The translations under genes and the position numbers were made by a program. The notes under the pieces were generated by a model. The model saw only the letters and a list, made by a program, of their open reading frames with translations, was not told the origin of the DNA and made no database searches. From assembly GCA_021824855.1 (NCBI GenBank), contig JAKAJX010000312.1, positions 1-8,259 on the forward strand: 8,259 nt of DNA, read 5' to 3'. This stretch comes from Bacteroidota bacterium. GTDB lineage: Bacteria; Bacteroidota; Bacteroidia; Chitinophagales; Chitinophagaceae. The first letter of the stretch is position 1. Each line of letters opens with the position of its first letter. This document shows positions 6,263-8,259 of the stretch, piece after piece.

Positions 6263-7309
6263 TCATCCCATCACTAAAAAATCTTCTTCGTTTAATAAGT
6301 TGCTAAACATATTTTCTTTTAGGCTTCTTGCTTTCTCCATTACCAATTGAACAATATTGTAAGTAGAATGCGATAATTGTAAAGGCTGAGGATTGATTGA
6401 AGTTAACCAGTGCTCAACAACAGCAGCAAAGTTTTGATCGATACTTTGCACTACAGGTACATTAAATTTTTTTAATGCTTCTGCGTTACATAATTGCTCG
6501 TACTGACCTTTAATTGGTAAACACATTAATTTTTTACCCAAGTACAATGCTTCTGCAGGCGTTTCGAAACCGGCACCGGTAATTATACCATTTGAAGTAA
6601 TCATACTTTGGTTAAATGCTTTTCCATCTACCGGAATAAAAGTAATGTTCGATTGAGTAATTTTTTGCTTTACTTTTTTACTAAACACTTCAAATTGTAT
6701 ATCGGCAACATTTTTCAAACTGTTGAATACAACTTCATCGCTATAATGCGATAAATACACTGTAATATGACCTTTATTTTTTACTTCAGCTTTTAAAATT
6801 TCATCTTTAATAATAGGAGAATAAATAAAATCATCGTATTGCTCAAAGTGCAGTCCCACATGAGTTGTAGCAGTTGCATAATTTTTCAACACCAACTCTC
6901 CGGCAAAATCTTTCTTTGCAGGTCGTGGAGTTTTATTGCTCACAAAACTTGCCTGATGTCCAAAATTGATAGAAGGAATTTTTTTTAATTTACAAGCCAA
7001 TGAAGTGATACTTTCAAAATCATTAATTATCACATCATATTTTTCAACAGGCAAATCTTTGGCTTCTTTCCATATTCTCGATAAAGAAAAATCTTTTAAC
7101 ATCTTCCAATAATCTAATCCGCCTTTGTTTCCATAAAATAAACTAACTCCTTTACTTCTGTATTTAATAGGAAGTTGTGTATTTAAATTAGAATTACTTC
7201 CACTTAAAAAAATATCTACTTCACCATATTGCTGAATGTAGGGTAATAGTTCCATGGCACGACTGATATGTCCATTACCTGTTGCTTGTATTGCATAAAA
7301 TATTTTCAT
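6263..7309 (-). CDS. GT-B fold glycosyltransferase family protein (PF13528-like)
   Basis: A 348-aa cytoplasmic protein of MurG/UGT-like GT-B architecture. The N-terminal Rossmann half opens with MKIFYAIQATGNGHISRAME, where the GxGH turn (Gly11, Gly13, His14) is the family's acceptor/phosphate loop, and it contains YDVIINDFESITSLACK (91-107) and PSINFGHQASF (112-122). The C-terminal half holds the sugar-nucleotide site GAGFETPAEALYLGKKLMCL (245-264), then PIKGQYEQLCNA (265-276), as in glycosyltransferases that bind a UDP-sugar between the halves. There is no membrane helix, so it would act at the inner face of the membrane or on a soluble acceptor; donor and acceptor are unknown. Its ATG overlaps the TAA of the upstream metallophosphatase by one base (TAATG), so the two are translationally coupled and probably work in one pathway. 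Confidence 0.85.
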   Translation of the reverse strand: MKIFYAIQATGNGHISRAMELLPYIQQYGEVDIFLSGSNSNLNTQLPIKYRSKGVSLFYGNKGGLDYWKMLKDFSLSRIWKEAKDLPVEKYDVIINDFESITSLACKLKKIPSINFGHQASFVSNKTPRPAKKDFAGELVLKNYATATTHVGLHFEQYDDFIYSPIIKDEILKAEVKNKGHITVYLSHYSDEVVFNSLKNVADIQFEVFSKKVKQKITQSNITFIPVDGKAFNQSMITSNGIITGAGFETPAEALYLGKKLMCLPIKGQYEQLCNAEALKKFNVPVVQSIDQNFAAVVEHWLTSINPQPLQLSHSTYNIVQLVMEKARSLKENMFSNLLNEEDFLVMG

Positions 7310-8196
7310 TAGCTTGGAGATGTAAATGCGAAATTGTTTTTAATAATTTGTGCAGGTGTTACAAACGAGCTAAATAGTAAAGCTACATCATCGGTAACTA
7401 CATTTAATTGTGGCATTTTCTTTTCCATTTTAACAATGGTAGCAGCATATTTTGTAGCATCATATTCGTACATGTGCCAATCGTTATTATAAAATTCCAA
7501 TGCCGTTAAATGCTCTACCCAATCTCCGCTATTTAAGTAAGTAACAGTTCCTTTATCGTTAATAACGCAACGCATTTGTGGTTCGTGAATGTGGCCACAA
7601 ATAACATAATCGTATTTTTTTTCAATGGCAATTTCGGCAGCAGTTTGCTCGAAATTATTGATTCGGATAACTGCTTTATTCACCCTATCCATTACCCTCT
7701 TTGATAAACTCATTTTTTCTTTCCCCATTAATTGTAGTATCCAATTAATAGAACGATTCAATCGAATTAATAAATCGTATCCGCGGCTGCCTAATTTAGC
7801 CAACATTTTTGCACTACCTTTTGTGGTGGTATCAAATACATCTCCATGAAATATCCAACACATTTTACCATTAATTTCCATCACCACTTTATCTACTAAT
7901 TGAAAGTTACCAAAATCTATATCGGTATATCTTCTCATTGCTTCATCATGATTTCCGGTAACATAAATAACACGAGTTCCCTTAGCAGCAAGGTTCATGA
8001 TTTCTTTTATTACTTGAATATGTTCTATGGGAAAATATCTTTTTCTAAATTGCCACACATCAATAATATCACCATTTAAGATGAGAATTTTAGGTGCAAT
8101 ACTTTTAAGATAATTTACTAATTCTTTTGCATGGCAACCATAAGTGCCCAAATGCAAATCGCTTATTATTACAACATCTACAGAACGCTTTTCCAT
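7309..8196 (-). CDS. Calcineurin-like metallophosphatase, LpxH-related superfamily
   Basis: A 295-aa cytosolic metallophosphoesterase with all five metal-binding blocks: SDLHLG (Asp13, His15), NGDIIDVW (Asp43), TGNHDE (Asn82, His83), FHGD (His118) and CGHIHEPQ (His202, His204). The general look, including GDxxDxW, the helical insert between HGD and GHIH (about 125-190) and the total size, is that of enzymes annotated as UDP-2,3-diacylglucosamine diphosphatase (lipid A pathway). However, E. coli LpxH has GNRDF where this protein has GNHDE, as in LpxH2-type and generic phosphatases, so the substrate is not settled. The C-terminal 50 residues extend past the phosphatase fold. The following gene, overlapping by one base, is a glycosyltransferase, which favours a role in an envelope glycolipid or polysaccharide. 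The ATG at 8196 fits a good promoter 17 nt upstream. Confidence 0.85.
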   Translation of the reverse strand: MEKRSVDVVIISDLHLGTYGCHAKELVNYLKSIAPKILILNGDIIDVWQFRKRYFPIEHIQVIKEIMNLAAKGTRVIYVTGNHDEAMRRYTDIDFGNFQLVDKVVMEINGKMCWIFHGDVFDTTTKGSAKMLAKLGSRGYDLLIRLNRSINWILQLMGKEKMSLSKRVMDRVNKAVIRINNFEQTAAEIAIEKKYDYVICGHIHEPQMRCVINDKGTVTYLNSGDWVEHLTALEFYNNDWHMYEYDATKYAATIVKMEKKMPQLNVVTDDVALLFSSFVTPAQIIKNNFAFTSPS

Positions 8197-8213
8197 GAAT
8201 GGATTAAGTTTTC

Positions 8214-8241
8214 CAAAAGTAGTTACTTAGTATTATGCCAA
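8214..8241 (-). promoter_or_regulatory. Bacteroidota-type promoter of the phosphatase-glycosyltransferase operon
   Basis: On the minus strand a perfect TAnnTTTG -7 element (TACTTTTG, 8221-8214) is preceded at 17 nt by TTG (8241-8239), a partial -33 box. The element ends 17 nt before the metallophosphatase ATG, giving a short leader. The spacer is one or two bases shorter than the usual one, which lowers certainty. Confidence 0.5.
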
Positions 8242-8259
8242 TATTAATTGTATGTAAAT

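Noticed and set aside
7625..7849. Plus-strand open frame of 74 codons opposite the metallophosphatase
   Set aside because: It is antisense to the catalytic and insert region of a well-supported enzyme; no start signal or domain is visible.
1..8259. A defence system, mobile element, CRISPR array or RNA gene
   Set aside because: No nuclease, transposase, integrase, regularly spaced direct repeats or tRNA/rRNA-like sequence was found; the gene content fits ordinary chromosome.

Overview
The window looks like a chromosomal piece of a low-GC Bacteroidota genome, most likely a Chitinophagales/Chitinophagaceae relative. The reasons are strong A+T richness, protein families typical of that phylum (a TIGR02757/DUF2400 protein, an ECF sigma factor with a one-TM partner and a DUF4097-like secreted protein, and a PF13528-type glycosyltransferase), little Shine-Dalgarno signal, and a perfect Bacteroidota-type -7 element (TAnnTTTG) upstream of one gene. 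Assignment below phylum level is inference from gene style, not from a marker gene.

Layout. (1) Positions 1-147, minus strand: the first 49 codons of a CNNM/DUF21 (hemolysin/CorC-like) membrane protein that runs off the left edge. (2) 250-2635, minus: a compact three-gene operon in the order ECF sigma factor, then a one-TM putative anti-sigma/regulatory protein (14-nt overlap), then an exported repeat protein of DUF4097 type (9-nt gap). (3) 2636-2824: a 189-nt intergenic stretch with a perfect 14-bp hairpin terminator and a short GC-rich island of unknown nature. (4) 2825-5080, minus: an exported family 3 glycoside hydrolase of BglX type. (5) 5081-5175: a 95-nt divergent promoter region. (6) 5176-6222, plus: a TIGR02757 family gene followed 15 nt later by a 90-aa conserved-looking hypothetical gene. 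(7) 6263-8196, minus: a translationally coupled pair, a metallophosphatase (LpxH-like superfamily) followed by a GT-B glycosyltransferase, with a recognisable promoter just upstream at 8214-8241.

How the genes fit together. The sigma/TM/secreted triad looks like a self-contained envelope-sensing or envelope-decorating unit. The phosphatase and glycosyltransferase are probably a two-step envelope glycolipid or polysaccharide function. The GH3 enzyme stands alone, without SusC/SusD partners in view, and probably trims oligosaccharides in the periplasm. The plus-strand pair is of unknown function, but its larger member carries residues reminiscent of HhH-GPD DNA glycosylases, which is the most testable new idea here. 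I found no tRNA, rRNA, CRISPR array, insertion sequence, phage gene or known defence system, and most of the window reads as ordinary core genome.
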